Shown: positions 27,483 through 36,158, counted from the first letter of the stretch. The stretch is 64,000 bases of DNA from CALAED01 sp035765195 (GCA_035765195.1 DASTYC010000047.1:3008-67007); one strand, 5' to 3'. The notes: generated by a model not told the origin, from the sequence alone. Numbers and translations: made by a program.

Positions 27483-28973
27483 TCAGCGACCGGAGATGAG
27501 GTCGGCGACGCGGGCGACCGCGGAGGTGCGCGGCAGGCCGCCGGCCTCGCGGGCGTCGGCCAGCCGGTAGAGCCGGTAGAGCAGGTGCACGCCGAGCCAG
27601 CGCAGCGGCTCGGGCTCCCAGCGGCGCACCCGCCAGCCCACCCAGGGCAGCGCGGTCAGTTCCGTGTCGTGGCGGAGCACCAGGTCGCGCAGCGTCCGGC
27701 CCGCCAGGTTCGCCGTCGCGACGCCGTGTCCGGTGTAGCCGCCGGCGTACCCGATCCCGGTGAGGTGGTCGACGACGACGGTGGCGCACCAGTCGCGGGG
27801 CACGCCGAGCACCCCCGACCAGGCGTGCGCGACGCGGGCGGACGCCGCGTCGGGGAACATGCGGGCCAGCGTGCGCCACAGCTCGGCGACGGTCGCCGGG
27901 GGCGTGCGGCCGGTCGCGTCCCAGCGGGATCCGAAGCGGTACGGCCGGCCCCGGCCGCCGAGCGCGATGCGGCCGTCGGCGGTCCGCTGCGCGTACATGT
28001 AGTAGTGCGCCATATCGCCCAGGGGCTCGGCGCCCGCCCACCCGATGCGCGCCCACGTCCGCGGCGGCAGCGGCTCGGTGACGATGAGGGAGCTGTTCAT
28101 CGGCAGCCAGTCGCGGCGGTGCCCCGGGATGCCGGCGGTGAAGCCCTCCGTCGCGCGGATCACGTACTCGGCCGTGACCGTGCCGTACGGCGTCGTCGCC
28201 GCGGCCGGCCCGCCCGGCGAGCGCGGCCGGATCGAGGTCACCGGGGTGCCTTCGAAGATCTCCACGCCGAGGCGGCCGACGGCGGCGGCGAGCCCGCGCG
28301 CGAGCTTGCCGGGATGCACCCTGGCGCAGTGCGGGCTCCACGCCATGCCGCCGGCGCCGGCCACGTGGAGGCGCGCCCCGGCCTCGGCCGCGTCGAGCAG
28401 CGTGACGTCGCCCGGCCCCCAGCCCCAGCGCGCGTCGTCGGCCACCATGGCGCGCAGCCGGGCCAGCTGGGCGGCGTTGGTGGCGACATGGAGCACGCCG
28501 CTTTTGACGATGTCGGCGTCGATGCCCTCGGCGGCCGCCGCGGCCACCACCTCATCGACGGTGGCGAACATGGCGCGGGTCAGGGCGATCGCGGCGGGCC
28601 TGCCGTGCCGGGCGGCGTAGCGCTCGCGGGAACCGGCGAGCTCGCCGAGCACCCAGCCGCCGTTGCGGCCCGAGGCGCCGAACCCGGCGAACTCGCGCTC
28701 GAGCACGACGATCCGCAGGCCCGGCCGCGCCCGCTTGAGGTAGTACGCGGCCCACAGCCCGGTGAACCCGGCGCCCACCACGCACACGTCGGCGGTCCGC
28801 GACCCCGGCAGCGGCGGCCGCGGCGGCTCGGGCGGGCCGACGTCGCGCAGCCAGAACGAGACCCCGCCGTTGACGAAGTCGGGGGCGAGCGGCGGCGGCG
28901 GACCCCCGCGGGCCGGACCGGGCGGCCGCCCGGTCGGCTCCCCCGGCCCGCTCACATCACCGCCGTCGCTCAT
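27483..28973 (-). CDS. FAD-dependent amino acid/amine oxidoreductase
   Basis: DAO-family flavoenzyme of 496 residues. After a Pro-rich N-terminus, the Rossmann motif appears in VCVVGAGFTGLWAAYYLKRARPG, then EREFAGFGASGRNGGWVLGEL, a pattern found in gamma-glutamylputrescine oxidase-like and DadA-like enzymes. The C-terminal flavin site is seen in GIGYAGGYTGHGVATANLAG. Substrate unknown; the family oxidises secondary amines and D-amino acids. The start ATG 28973 overlaps the upstream gene's stop (ATGA), so the two are coupled. Confidence 0.88.
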   Translation of the reverse strand: MSDGGDVSGPGEPTGRPPGPARGGPPPPLAPDFVNGGVSFWLRDVGPPEPPRPPLPGSRTADVCVVGAGFTGLWAAYYLKRARPGLRIVVLEREFAGFGASGRNGGWVLGELAGSRERYAARHGRPAAIALTRAMFATVDEVVAAAAAEGIDADIVKSGVLHVATNAAQLARLRAMVADDARWGWGPGDVTLLDAAEAGARLHVAGAGGMAWSPHCARVHPGKLARGLAAAVGRLGVEIFEGTPVTSIRPRSPGGPAAATTPYGTVTAEYVIRATEGFTAGIPGHRRDWLPMNSSLIVTEPLPPRTWARIGWAGAEPLGDMAHYYMYAQRTADGRIALGGRGRPYRFGSRWDATGRTPPATVAELWRTLARMFPDAASARVAHAWSGVLGVPRDWCATVVVDHLTGIGYAGGYTGHGVATANLAGRTLRDLVLRHDTELTALPWVGWRVRRWEPEPLRWLGVHLLYRLYRLADAREAGGLPRTSAVARVADLISGR

Positions 28974-29620
28974 CCGGATTCCCAGTCGATGCCGGGCTCG
29001 CCGGGCGGCAGCCCGACCCGGAACACCCGCAGCTGCTGCGCGAGCGCCGTGTAATAGCCCACCAACGTCACGAGCTCGACGAGCAGCGGCCGGCCGAGCA
29101 CCGCGACGGCCTCGTCGAAGCGCGCGTCGTCGAGGTCGCCCGCCACCGCCAGCGCCCTGGCCGCCTCGTACACGGTGTGCTCGCGGGGATCGGTGAACCG
29201 CGGCGCCCGGCCGGTCCGCAGCGCGGCGAGCTCCTCCTCGGTGAGCCCGGCGCCGCGGCCGATCCGCTCGTGCGCGTACCACTCGAAGTCGGAACGCCGG
29301 TGCGCCGCGACCACGAGCGTGGCGATCTCCCGTTCCCTGGGCGTGAAGGCGGTGGCGAACCGGAGGGCCGCGCCGAGCCGCTGCAGCGGCTGCCCGACGG
29401 CGGGGCTGTAGAGCATGGCGTTGAACGGGCCGAGCAGCCGGCCCTCGTCGTCGACCCAGCGGAGCGCCGGGACGGGGCGGACGTGCGCCGACCGGGAATC
29501 CGCCCGGCGCTCGTCTCGACGGCGGGAGGCGCCGATCGCGTCGTAGACCGCGCGCTGCTCGGCGGTCAGCTCGGGCGGCTCCAGCAGGGGCAACCTGTCG
29601 TGTGCGAGATCATCGGTCAC
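28970..29620 (-). CDS. Carboxymuconolactone decarboxylase-family protein
   Basis: 216-residue AhpD/CMD-fold protein. The core includes LGAALRFATAFTPREREIATLVVAAHRRSDFEWYAHE, matching the family's helical motif with Glu and His; the CxxC of AhpD peroxidases is absent, so thiol peroxidase activity is not expected. It is upstream of, and overlaps by 4 bp, the flavin oxidoreductase gene, suggesting a joint catabolic step. ATG 29620 fits. Confidence 0.85.
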   Translation of the reverse strand: MTDDLAHDRLPLLEPPELTAEQRAVYDAIGASRRRDERRADSRSAHVRPVPALRWVDDEGRLLGPFNAMLYSPAVGQPLQRLGAALRFATAFTPREREIATLVVAAHRRSDFEWYAHERIGRGAGLTEEELAALRTGRAPRFTDPREHTVYEAARALAVAGDLDDARFDEAVAVLGRPLLVELVTLVGYYTALAQQLRVFRVGLPPGEPGIDWESG

Positions 29621-29785
29621 GCCCGGTACGCTACGCGACGTGCCGGACCGGACTGGAGGGACGGGCGGCGAAACGCTTCGCTCACGGTGGTGTAGCGCGG
29701 CTGTAACAGTTCTGGGCCACCGTTGGCCTGAGGTGCAGGGAGGAGGGTCCGCGCCGCCCGCCCCTACGCGGCCGCGGAACGATCA

Positions 29786-30070
29786 ATGACGATGACGACT
29801 CAACCCCTCGTAGCGGTCTCGCCCGCGGAGCCGACGGACATGGCCGAGCTCCGCCATGCCATGCGGGCGCGGCGCAGACAGGCCATCGCGGAGCTGGCGG
29901 CCCGGCGTCGCGCCACGGGACTGTCGCAGACCGACATCGCCGCCCGGATGGGCACTTCGCAATCGGCCATCGCCCGGCTCGAGACCGGCGACGGCGACGT
30001 GCGGGCCACCACGCTCGAACGGTACGCCGCCGCGATCGGCTGCGAGATCAGCTGGTTCGTACGGCCCTGA
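29786..30070 (+). CDS. XRE-family helix-turn-helix regulator
   Basis: 94-residue DNA-binding protein. The helix-turn-helix spans about residues 42-70 (LSQTDIAARMGTSQSAIARLE), followed by the usual ATTLERYAAAIG. It has only the DNA-binding domain with a short basic N-terminal helix (LRHAMRARRRQAIAELAARRR). It resembles HigA-like antitoxins, but no toxin gene neighbours it. A second in-frame ATG at 29792 is possible; no strong ribosome-binding site is seen. Confidence 0.85.
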   Translation: MTMTTQPLVAVSPAEPTDMAELRHAMRARRRQAIAELAARRRATGLSQTDIAARMGTSQSAIARLETGDGDVRATTLERYAAAIGCEISWFVRP

Positions 30071-30144
30071 CCAGGTCCGGCCCACTGCGGCCAGGCGGCG
30101 AAGCAGAGGCGCCCGGCCGACTGTCCGCTTGACATGATGAAGCG

Positions 30145-30921
30145 GTGACAGGGATCTATGACGATCCACGAGCCTACGAGCTCGCCTGCGCCTTTCGCGA
30201 TATCCCGGCCGAGGTCGACGCGTTGCTGCGGTGGTCGACGCTGCACCGAACGGCCGACACGCAGGTGCGGACGGTCCTGGAGCTCGCGGCCGGGCCGGCC
30301 GAGCACGCCCGCGAGTTCGCCGCCCGCGGCATCGCCGCCACCGCCCTGGATCTGAACCCCGCGATGTGCGCCTATGCCGCCGAGCGCGGGGCCGGGCTGC
30401 CGTTGCACGTGGTGGAGGGCGACATGACGGACTTCCGGCTCGGCCGTCGCTTCGACCTGATCATCACCATGCTCGACTCCACCGCGCACCTGATGACGCT
30501 GGACGCCCTGGTGGCCCACCTCGACCGCGTCGCCGAGCACCTGGCGGCGGCAGGCGTCTACGTCATCGAGATGAGCCACCCGGCCGACCGGCTGACCGAG
30601 CGGGCACGCTCCAGCAGCACGTGGCGGGTGGCCCGCGACGGCGAGCAGATCGACGTCCGCTGGGGCGAGCCGGACGACGCGCTGGATCCGATCACCCAGA
30701 TCGTCGAGGACCACGTCACCATCACCGTGACGGCGGGCGGCGCGACCCGCAAGATTCGGGGCATCGTGCCGTACCGGTTCTGGACGGCGACGGAGCTCGA
30801 GGCGGCCATCCGGCTGTCGGGGTCCTTCGAGGTCGCGGGCCGCTACGGCGACTTCGCCGACATCGGCGTCGACGACCCCGCGGCCTGGCGGCTGATCACG
30901 GTGCTGCGGCCGTCCGTTTGA
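30145..30921 (+). CDS. Class I SAM-dependent methyltransferase
   Basis: 258-residue small-molecule methyltransferase. Motif I is VLELAAGPAEHAREFAARG, with ALDLNPAMCAYA (acidic loop) and VEGDMTDFRL, then FDLIITMLDSTAHLM. The C-terminal half is a beta-rich substrate domain. Substrate unknown. Start is GTG 30145. The stop codon overlaps the -35 element of the next gene's promoter. Confidence 0.82.
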   Translation: MTGIYDDPRAYELACAFRDIPAEVDALLRWSTLHRTADTQVRTVLELAAGPAEHAREFAARGIAATALDLNPAMCAYAAERGAGLPLHVVEGDMTDFRLGRRFDLIITMLDSTAHLMTLDALVAHLDRVAEHLAAAGVYVIEMSHPADRLTERARSSSTWRVARDGEQIDVRWGEPDDALDPITQIVEDHVTITVTAGGATRKIRGIVPYRFWTATELEAAIRLSGSFEVAGRYGDFADIGVDDPAAWRLITVLRPSV

Positions 30922-30945
30922 CGAAACTACGTAGTTACGTATTAA
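30918..30945 (+). promoter_or_regulatory. Promoter with palindromic operator, probably leaderless
   Basis: TTGACG (30918-30923), 16 bases, then TATTAA (30940-30945) forms a good promoter for the ArsR-like gene starting at 30953. Within the spacer lies a perfect palindrome AACTACGTAGTT (30925-30936), and TACGTA recurs at 30936-30941. The start codon is only seven bases past the -10, so transcription should begin at or next to the ATG; GGAGG is present but just one base before it. The overlap suggests autorepression by the ArsR-like product. Confidence 0.65.
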
Positions 30946-30952
30946 TGGAGGC

Positions 30953-31507
30953 ATGGCGGATTCCCTGGGCGAGGGCGGCACGTCCTCAGGCGAGGCTCCG
31001 GATGAGCCCTTGACGGAGCGGGTGGCCCGGCTCGAAGCCCGGGTCAGGCGGCTCGAGGGCACGCCCGGGGCCACGCGGGCCGGCGGCACCACCTCTCCGG
31101 ACGCCGACACGTTCTGGGCGCTGGAAGGGCTCAAGGACCGGACGCCAGAGCCGGGCGCGGTGCTGTTCACGGGTCACATCACGCTGCCGACCGGCGAGCA
31201 CTATGAATGGCAGCAGGTCCACCTCGCCGACGACCTCCTTACCGACGACTGGTCCCACGGGGTCGCCGCGCTCGCCGCGCTGGCCCACCCGGTGCGGCTG
31301 CTCCTGCTCGGCGAGATCCTGCGAGGCGCCCGCACGGCCGGGGAGCTCAGCGCCCACGAGCAGCTCGGCACCACCGGCCAGCTCTACCACCACCTGCGCC
31401 AACTGGTGGCCGCCGGCTGGCTGCGCAGCACGACCCGCGGCCAGTACGCGGTGCCCGGCGAGCGCGTCGTGCCGCTGCTCGTCGCCCTCGCCGCCACCCG
31501 CCGCTGA
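30953..31507 (+). CDS. ArsR-like winged-helix regulator with N-terminal extension
   Basis: 184 residues. The C-terminal winged helix (about 100-175) reads ALAALAHPVRLLLLGEILRGARTAGEL, TTGQLYHHLRQLVAAGWL and RGQYAVPGERVVPLLVAL, an ArsR/HTH_20 pattern. The N-terminal half has a short coiled-coil-like segment (VARLEARVRRLEG) and GAVLFTGHITLPTGEHYEWQ, which may sense a ligand. No metal-binding cysteines are present. It is followed 44 bp later by the M23 peptidase gene, the likely target together with itself. Confidence 0.83.
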   Translation: MADSLGEGGTSSGEAPDEPLTERVARLEARVRRLEGTPGATRAGGTTSPDADTFWALEGLKDRTPEPGAVLFTGHITLPTGEHYEWQQVHLADDLLTDDWSHGVAALAALAHPVRLLLLGEILRGARTAGELSAHEQLGTTGQLYHHLRQLVAAGWLRSTTRGQYAVPGERVVPLLVALAATRR

Positions 31508-31551
31508 CAGATCCCCATCCAGACCACATCAGACCAGGTCAGGAGGAAACG

Positions 31552-32436
31552 ATGCGCAAGATCCCCCGGCTCATTTCCCGGGTCCGCATGCCGCTGCTGT
31601 ACCTCGCCGCCATCGACATGTTGACGTGGTGGTGGCACGACATCGTCCCGCTGGGCATCATCGGCGTGATCGTCGTGGTCCTCGCGCTCGTGTCGATGTA
31701 CCTGCCGTTCGGGCAGGTCCGGCGCGACCCGATCGTGGTGCGGCCGCCGGTGCTGGGGCGTTGGCTCGCCGTCAACAGCCCGGCCGACCGGGTGCCCAGT
31801 CACGGCGTGCACGCCTACGCGCAGAGCTACGCCATCGACCTCGTGCGCCTGGAGGATGACGGCGGCGGCCCCTGGAAGGCGCTGCGGGCCTGGCCGCCGG
31901 CCCGCCGGGCGCGGCGCTTCGCGGGGTTCGGGGCGCCGGTGTACGCGGTCGCGGGCGGGGTGGTGGTCAAGGCGGCCGGCAGGCAGCGCGACCACTGGAG
32001 CCGAAACTCCTGGCCAGGGCTGTTGTTCCTGTTCATCGAGGGCTCGATCCGCGAGGTGCTCGGACCTCGCTTCCTGTTCGGCAACCACGTCATCGTCGAT
32101 ATGGGCGACGGGGTGTACGCCGCGTACGCCCACCTGCGCCGCGGCTCCGTACGGGTCAGGCCCGGACAGCGCGTGTCCGCGGGCGAGCGGCTGGCCGAGT
32201 GCGGCAACTCCGGCAACTCCTCAGAGCCGCATCTGCACTTCCAGCTCATGGATCGCCGGAACGTCCTGGTGGCGGCGGGGCTGCCCTTCGCCTTCGACCG
32301 CTATGAGATCGACGGCGGGGTCGCCACGGGAGTGCCGGCGGGCCGGCGCCCGTTCATCGTGTCGCGGCCGTCCGGCGCGGAGGCGGACCCGGCCGCGGCG
32401 CACGGCTACAGCCGTTTGGCGAACCGCAGCGACTGA
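31552..32436 (+). CDS. Membrane-anchored M23 (LytM-like) peptidase
   Basis: 294 residues. Two adjacent hydrophobic stretches near residues 12-50 (LLYLAAIDML and GIIGVIVVVLALVSMYLPFG) anchor the protein. The peptidase domain has HGVHAYAQSYAIDL, GAPVYAVAGGVVVKA, GNHVIVDMGDGVYAAYAHL and the zinc-ligand motif PHLHFQLMD. The gluzincin-like His/Asp and HxH ligands appear intact, so it may cleave peptidoglycan cross-bridges. ATG 31552 follows a strong AGGAGG. It forms a unit with the ArsR-like regulator. Its 3' end overlaps the convergent acetyltransferase gene by 31 bp. Confidence 0.85.
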   Translation: MRKIPRLISRVRMPLLYLAAIDMLTWWWHDIVPLGIIGVIVVVLALVSMYLPFGQVRRDPIVVRPPVLGRWLAVNSPADRVPSHGVHAYAQSYAIDLVRLEDDGGGPWKALRAWPPARRARRFAGFGAPVYAVAGGVVVKAAGRQRDHWSRNSWPGLLFLFIEGSIREVLGPRFLFGNHVIVDMGDGVYAAYAHLRRGSVRVRPGQRVSAGERLAECGNSGNSSEPHLHFQLMDRRNVLVAAGLPFAFDRYEIDGGVATGVPAGRRPFIVSRPSGAEADPAAAHGYSRLANRSD

Positions 32437-32909
32437 CGGGTGTATTCCATGCGCTGTTCGTAGAACGGCACGGAGATCGGGCTGTGGGTGTAGGTGTCGA
32501 GCACGATGAGACTGGCCCGCCGGACCCGTCCCCACTCCTCGACCGCCGTCATCAGCTTGGTGCCGATGCCTGCGCGCCAGTGGCGGGCCTGGACGGCCAG
32601 CGCGTTGACGAACACCCGCGGGACCACGACCTCACGGACCAGCTGCCAGGGCGCCTCGCTGTCCGGAGCCAGGAAGGACGCGTCGACGAAGCCGACGACC
32701 TCGCCTTCCATCTCGGCGACGCGGACGAAGTCGTCCGGCGAGTAGACGCCGAGCAGCCGCTGCTCGATCCACTCCGCGAGCCCCTCGCTCCGCGGGATCT
32801 GGAACGCCTCCGGATCCAGCTTCGTGTAGTACTCGGCGAAGTCGAGCCAGGCCCGGGCCGCTCCCTCGCCGTCGCATGTGCGCGGCGTTCGAACCAGCAC
32901 CTGGGACAT
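32406..32909 (-). CDS. GNAT-family N-acetyltransferase
   Basis: 167-residue acetyl-CoA-dependent acetyltransferase. The coenzyme A motif is a variant, HWRAGIGTKLMTAVEEWGRVRRASLIVLDTY, preceded by VVGFVDASFLAPD and followed by SVPFYEQRMEY. ATG 32909 begins MSQVLVRTPRTCDGEG. Substrate unknown. The frame continues upstream but without family similarity. It overlaps the M23 peptidase 3' end on the other strand. Confidence 0.82.
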   Translation of the reverse strand: MSQVLVRTPRTCDGEGAARAWLDFAEYYTKLDPEAFQIPRSEGLAEWIEQRLLGVYSPDDFVRVAEMEGEVVGFVDASFLAPDSEAPWQLVREVVVPRVFVNALAVQARHWRAGIGTKLMTAVEEWGRVRRASLIVLDTYTHSPISVPFYEQRMEYTRQSLRFAKRL

Positions 32910-32992
32910 AGCATCAGTCTTCCGTAGACACCCGCATAAGTACCCACATTTTGCCGATCGACGACGCGTGTCGTGTCGATTCCGCACCGCGA

Positions 32993-33847
32993 TCAGAGGG
33001 CGGCGAGTTCTTCCGGCGAGAGGCGGAGGCCGGCCGCGCCCACGCAGTCGAGGATGCTCTCGGGGCGGCTGGCGCCGGGGATGGGGATCACGACCGGCGC
33101 CTTGGCCAGCTCCCAGGCGAGGCAGACCTGCTGCGGCGAGACGCAGTGCGCGGCGGCTATCTCGGCGAAGGCTGCGTGCCGGCCGCCGAGCGACCGCGCC
33201 TGGCCGATGCCGCCGAGCGGCGACCAGGGCAAAAAGGCCACGCCGAGCTCGGCGCACAGCTCCAGCTCCGGCTCGCTGGACCGAAAGCGCGGCGAGAACT
33301 CGTTCTGGACGCCGGCCAGCCGGCCGCCGAGGATCTCGTTGGCGGCCATGATCTGGCCCCGGTTGGCGTTGGAGATGCCGGCCATGCGGATCTTGCCCGC
33401 GTCGAGCAACTCGCGCAGCGCCCCGATGGTGTCCTCGTAGGGCACCGACGGGTCGGGCCGGTGATGCTGGTACAGGCCGATGGCCTCGACGCCGAGTGCC
33501 TTGAGCGAGCGCTCGCACGCCGCCTTGATGTGCTCGGGCCGCCCGTCCACCGCCCAGCCGCCGCCGGGTGTACGGGTGTGGCCGCCCTTGGTCGCCACGA
33601 GCACCGAGTCGCGATCACCGTTCCATTGGCCGAGTGCCGCGGCGACGAGCCGTTCGTTGTGCCCCACGTCGGTGTGGTCGGGGGTATAGGCGTCCGCGGT
33701 GTCGATCAGGGTGACGCCCGCGTCGAGCGCGGCGTGGATGGTGCGGATCGACTGGGCCTCGTCGGGCATGTGCCCGCGCACCGACATCGGCATGGCGCCC
33801 AGGCCGATCGCGGAAACCCGTACGTCGCCAATGGCTCGCGTCTGCAC
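32993..33847 (-). CDS. Aldo/keto reductase
   Basis: 284-residue TIM-barrel oxidoreductase using NADPH. The catalytic tetrad is visible: Asp and Tyr in LIDTADAYTPD, Lys in VLVATKGGHTR, and His in GLYQHHRPD. Cofactor-binding segments near the C-terminus include PWSPLGGIGQAR and VVIPIPGASRPESI. The length is slightly short of 300 or more but complete. Substrate unknown. It is separated from its neighbours by about 70-80 bp. Confidence 0.9.
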   Translation of the reverse strand: MQTRAIGDVRVSAIGLGAMPMSVRGHMPDEAQSIRTIHAALDAGVTLIDTADAYTPDHTDVGHNERLVAAALGQWNGDRDSVLVATKGGHTRTPGGGWAVDGRPEHIKAACERSLKALGVEAIGLYQHHRPDPSVPYEDTIGALRELLDAGKIRMAGISNANRGQIMAANEILGGRLAGVQNEFSPRFRSSEPELELCAELGVAFLPWSPLGGIGQARSLGGRHAAFAEIAAAHCVSPQQVCLAWELAKAPVVIPIPGASRPESILDCVGAAGLRLSPEELAAL

Positions 33848-33920
33848 TGTGACCTTCCCTCCAAAGCTCGTTGGTCCGAGCCTATCGACGCCCGGCGCCG
33901 GTGCCGGACGCCGCGGATCT

Positions 33921-34460
33921 TCAGTCGCCGGGCGCGGTCAGGTCGCGCTGCATGAGGATCGTGTCGAGCCAGCGTCCGTGCTTGCGCCCGACGCCGCGCA
34001 GGCGGCCCGCCTCGGCGAAGCCGAACGCACGGTGCAGCGCGGCGGAGGCGGCCTCGTCGCGTTCGCCGCCGTCGGGGCCGGCCGCGATGACCGCGATGAC
34101 CTGGCGGACGCCGGCCGCGCGGCAGCGGGCCAGCAGCGCGTCGAGCAGCGCGCGGCCGAGCCCCTTGCCCGTCCAGCCGGGGGCCAGATAGACGCTGTCC
34201 TCGACGCTGTATCGGTAGGCCGGTTTGCCGCGCCAGGGGCCGGCGAAGGCGAAGCCGACCACCTCGCCGCCGATCTCGGCGACCAGGAAGGGCAGCCCGC
34301 GCTCGGTGAGCTCCGTCAGCCGCCGGCGCCAGTCGGCCACCGTGGGCGCGATCTCCTCGAAGGTGACGACGGTGTCGCTGACGTAGTGCGCGAACACCGC
34401 GGCGACGGCCGCCATGTCGTCGCGGCGGGCGGCCCGGATGAGGGCATCGGCCGGCGGCAC
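33921..34460 (-). CDS. GNAT acetyltransferase, phosphinothricin acetyltransferase-like
   Basis: 179 residues. It begins IRAARRDDMAAVAAVFAHYV and contains VVTFEEIAPT, GFAFAGPWRGKPAYRYSVEDSVYL and the acetyl-CoA motif GWTGKGLGRALLDALL, a layout typical of the Pat/Bar group that acetylates phosphinothricin or methionine sulfoximine; the true substrate may differ. GTG 34460 has a GGGGAGG ribosome-binding site; the frame is open further upstream through the rbpA terminator, which argues against earlier starts. Confidence 0.85.
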   Translation of the reverse strand: MPPADALIRAARRDDMAAVAAVFAHYVSDTVVTFEEIAPTVADWRRRLTELTERGLPFLVAEIGGEVVGFAFAGPWRGKPAYRYSVEDSVYLAPGWTGKGLGRALLDALLARCRAAGVRQVIAVIAAGPDGGERDEAASAALHRAFGFAEAGRLRGVGRKHGRWLDTILMQRDLTAPGD

Positions 34461-34495
34461 GGCGCCTCCCCTCGGTCGCGTGACCGCCGCGGGCA

Positions 34496-34539
34496 CCGCA
34501 CCGGCCCGGCCCCGCGGCTGCGGGGCCGGGCCGGTGCGG
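34496..34539 (-). terminator. Terminator hairpin downstream of rbpA
   Basis: A perfect 20-bp inverted repeat, arms 34496-34515 and 34520-34539, with a 4-base loop (GGCT in plus orientation), almost entirely G/C. It lies 32 bp after the rbpA stop and before the acetyltransferase gene. There is no T-run after it, as is common in actinobacterial terminators. Confidence 0.85.
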
Positions 34540-34570
34540 CACGAACGGTGATGAACGGGTTTGAAAACGA

Positions 34571-34945
34571 TCAGCTTCGGCCGGCCGACTGCATCGCCGC
34601 GCGCACGGCGGCGCGCTGCTCGCGCAGCTTGGCCAGGGCCTCGTCCAGGATGGCCTGGCCGTCCTCGTCGGTGCGGCGCTCCTTCACGTAGGCCAGGTGG
34701 GTCTTGTAGGGCTCGGTCTTCGGCGGTGCGGGCGGGTTGGTGGAGTCCTTGCCGGCGGGGAAACCGCACCGGGGACAGTCCCACTGGTCGGGGACGGCGA
34801 CGTCGCTGGCAAAGCTGGGGCGCGTCTCGTGCTCGTTGGCGCAAAAGAACGAGACCCATACCCGGGGTGCGGCCTCGCCCCGTTCGGCCTCTCCCATCGG
34901 TCCCGCCCCGACGCGGCTCCCTCTGATGGCGTTGCCACTACCCAC
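34571..34945 (-). CDS. rbpA: RNA polymerase-binding protein RbpA
   Basis: Actinobacteria-specific transcription factor that binds RNA polymerase and group I/II sigma factors and stabilises the open complex. The 124-residue product has the N-terminal tail GSGNAIRGSRVGAGPMGE, a core with FFCANEHETRPSFASDVAVP and CPRCGFPAG (zinc or structural cysteines), and the C-terminal sigma-interaction helix TEPYKTHLAYVKERRTDEDG. Start GTG 34945 has a GAGGAG site upstream. It follows secG and ends in a strong hairpin. Confidence 0.96.
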   Translation of the reverse strand: MGSGNAIRGSRVGAGPMGEAERGEAAPRVWVSFFCANEHETRPSFASDVAVPDQWDCPRCGFPAGKDSTNPPAPPKTEPYKTHLAYVKERRTDEDGQAILDEALAKLREQRAAVRAAMQSAGRS

Positions 34946-35032
34946 GGACTACTCCTCGCTTTCTACCCGCCGTCTCCCAGAGCGTGGAAGCCCGGCGTCA
35001 ACGACCCTGCGCTGTGCTGTCCGGAGCGGGGC

Positions 35033-35272
35033 TCAGGCGCCCTTGGACTTGAACAGCAAACCCAGCACCACGATGGCGGCGAACCAGATGACCCCGGTGC
35101 CGATGGTGAGGCGGTCGAGGTTGCGTTCGACCACGGAGGACCCGCCGAGCGACGAGGTGATGCCGCCGCCGAACAGGTCGGACAGGCCGCCGCCCTTGCC
35201 CTTGTGGAGGAGGACGAGCAGCACCATCAGCGCGCTCGTCACGATGAGCACGATGGAAGTTGCGATGATCAC
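35033..35272 (-). CDS. secG: Preprotein translocase subunit SecG
   Basis: Small subunit of the SecYEG channel, 79 residues. Two transmembrane helices (IATSIVLIVTSALMVLLVLL and IGTGVIWFAAIVVLGLLF) flank the conserved loop HKGKGGGLSDLFGGG. The start is GTG 35272. Its position after tpiA and before rbpA is the standard actinobacterial order. Confidence 0.95.
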   Translation of the reverse strand: MIIATSIVLIVTSALMVLLVLLHKGKGGGLSDLFGGGITSSLGGSSVVERNLDRLTIGTGVIWFAAIVVLGLLFKSKGA

Positions 35273-35357
35273 AGCAGGTCAGTGCCTTCTCGTGTGTGCG
35301 GGTTCGCTATGAAAGGGTACGACGTTCTGGCCCCTCAGGTGGGGGGAGTTGTCCATG

Positions 35358-36158
35358 TCAGACAGGCAACTCGCGATAACGGCAGATCTTGACGAACTCG
35401 GCCGCGTCCAGACTGGCACCTCCGACCAGCGCACCGTCCACATCCGGTTGCGCCATGATGCCGGCGATGTTGCCCGACTTGACCGAGCCCCCATACAGGA
35501 TACGAACTCGATCGGCCAGATCGCCCGTGTACAGCTCGGCGAGCCGTGTCCGGATCGCGGCGCAGACCTCCTGGGCGTCTTCGGGGGTGGCCACCTCGCC
35601 GGTGCCGATCGCCCAGACGGGCTCGTAGGCGATCACGATCGTCCGGGCCTGCTCGGCGGTGATCTTCTCCAGGGCCCCGTCGAGCTGGGCCAGGGTGTGG
35701 GAGACGTGCTCGCCGGCCTTGCGCACGTCGAGGCCCTCGCCGACGCACAGGATCGGGACGATGTCGGCCGCGAAGGCGGCCTTCACCTTGGCGTTGACCA
35801 GCGGCTCGTCCTCGCCGTGGTACTGGCGGCGCTCGGAATGCCCGACGATCACGTACGAGCAGCCCAGCTTGGCCAGCATCGCGCCGGAGATCTCCCCCGT
35901 GTAGGCGCCCTTTTCGTGCGCCGACAGGTCCTGTGCCCCGTACCCGATGCGCAGCCGGTCGGCGTCGATCAGCGTCTGGACGCCGCGGATGTCGGTGTAG
36001 GGCGGCAGGACGACGATCTCGACGGCGTCGTGGTCGGCGTCCTTGAGCGCGAAGGCCAGCTTCTGGACGAGCGCGATCGCCTCGAGATGGTTGTTGTTCA
36101 TCTTCCAGTTGCCGGCCATCAGCGGCCGGCGCGCGGATGTGGCGGCAGCCACCGTCAA
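35358..36158 (-). CDS. tpiA: Triosephosphate isomerase
   Basis: Interconverts dihydroxyacetone phosphate and glyceraldehyde-3-phosphate, about 266 residues. N-terminal LMAGNWKMN gives the substrate-binding Asn and Lys, VIVGHSERRQY the catalytic His, IAYEPVWAIGTG the catalytic Glu, and ILYGGSVKSGN and GALVGGASL the phosphate loops. The start is uncertain between TTG 36158, which overlaps the pgk stop as TTGA, and GTG 36152. It is translationally linked to pgk. Confidence 0.96.
   Translation of the reverse strand: MTVAAATSARRPLMAGNWKMNNNHLEAIALVQKLAFALKDADHDAVEIVVLPPYTDIRGVQTLIDADRLRIGYGAQDLSAHEKGAYTGEISGAMLAKLGCSYVIVGHSERRQYHGEDEPLVNAKVKAAFAADIVPILCVGEGLDVRKAGEHVSHTLAQLDGALEKITAEQARTIVIAYEPVWAIGTGEVATPEDAQEVCAAIRTRLAELYTGDLADRVRILYGGSVKSGNIAGIMAQPDVDGALVGGASLDAAEFVKICRYRELPV

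Noticed and set aside
29786..30070. Toxin-antitoxin pair around the XRE regulator
   Set aside because: Neither neighbour (a CMD-fold protein and a methyltransferase) is a toxin, so no pair is supported.
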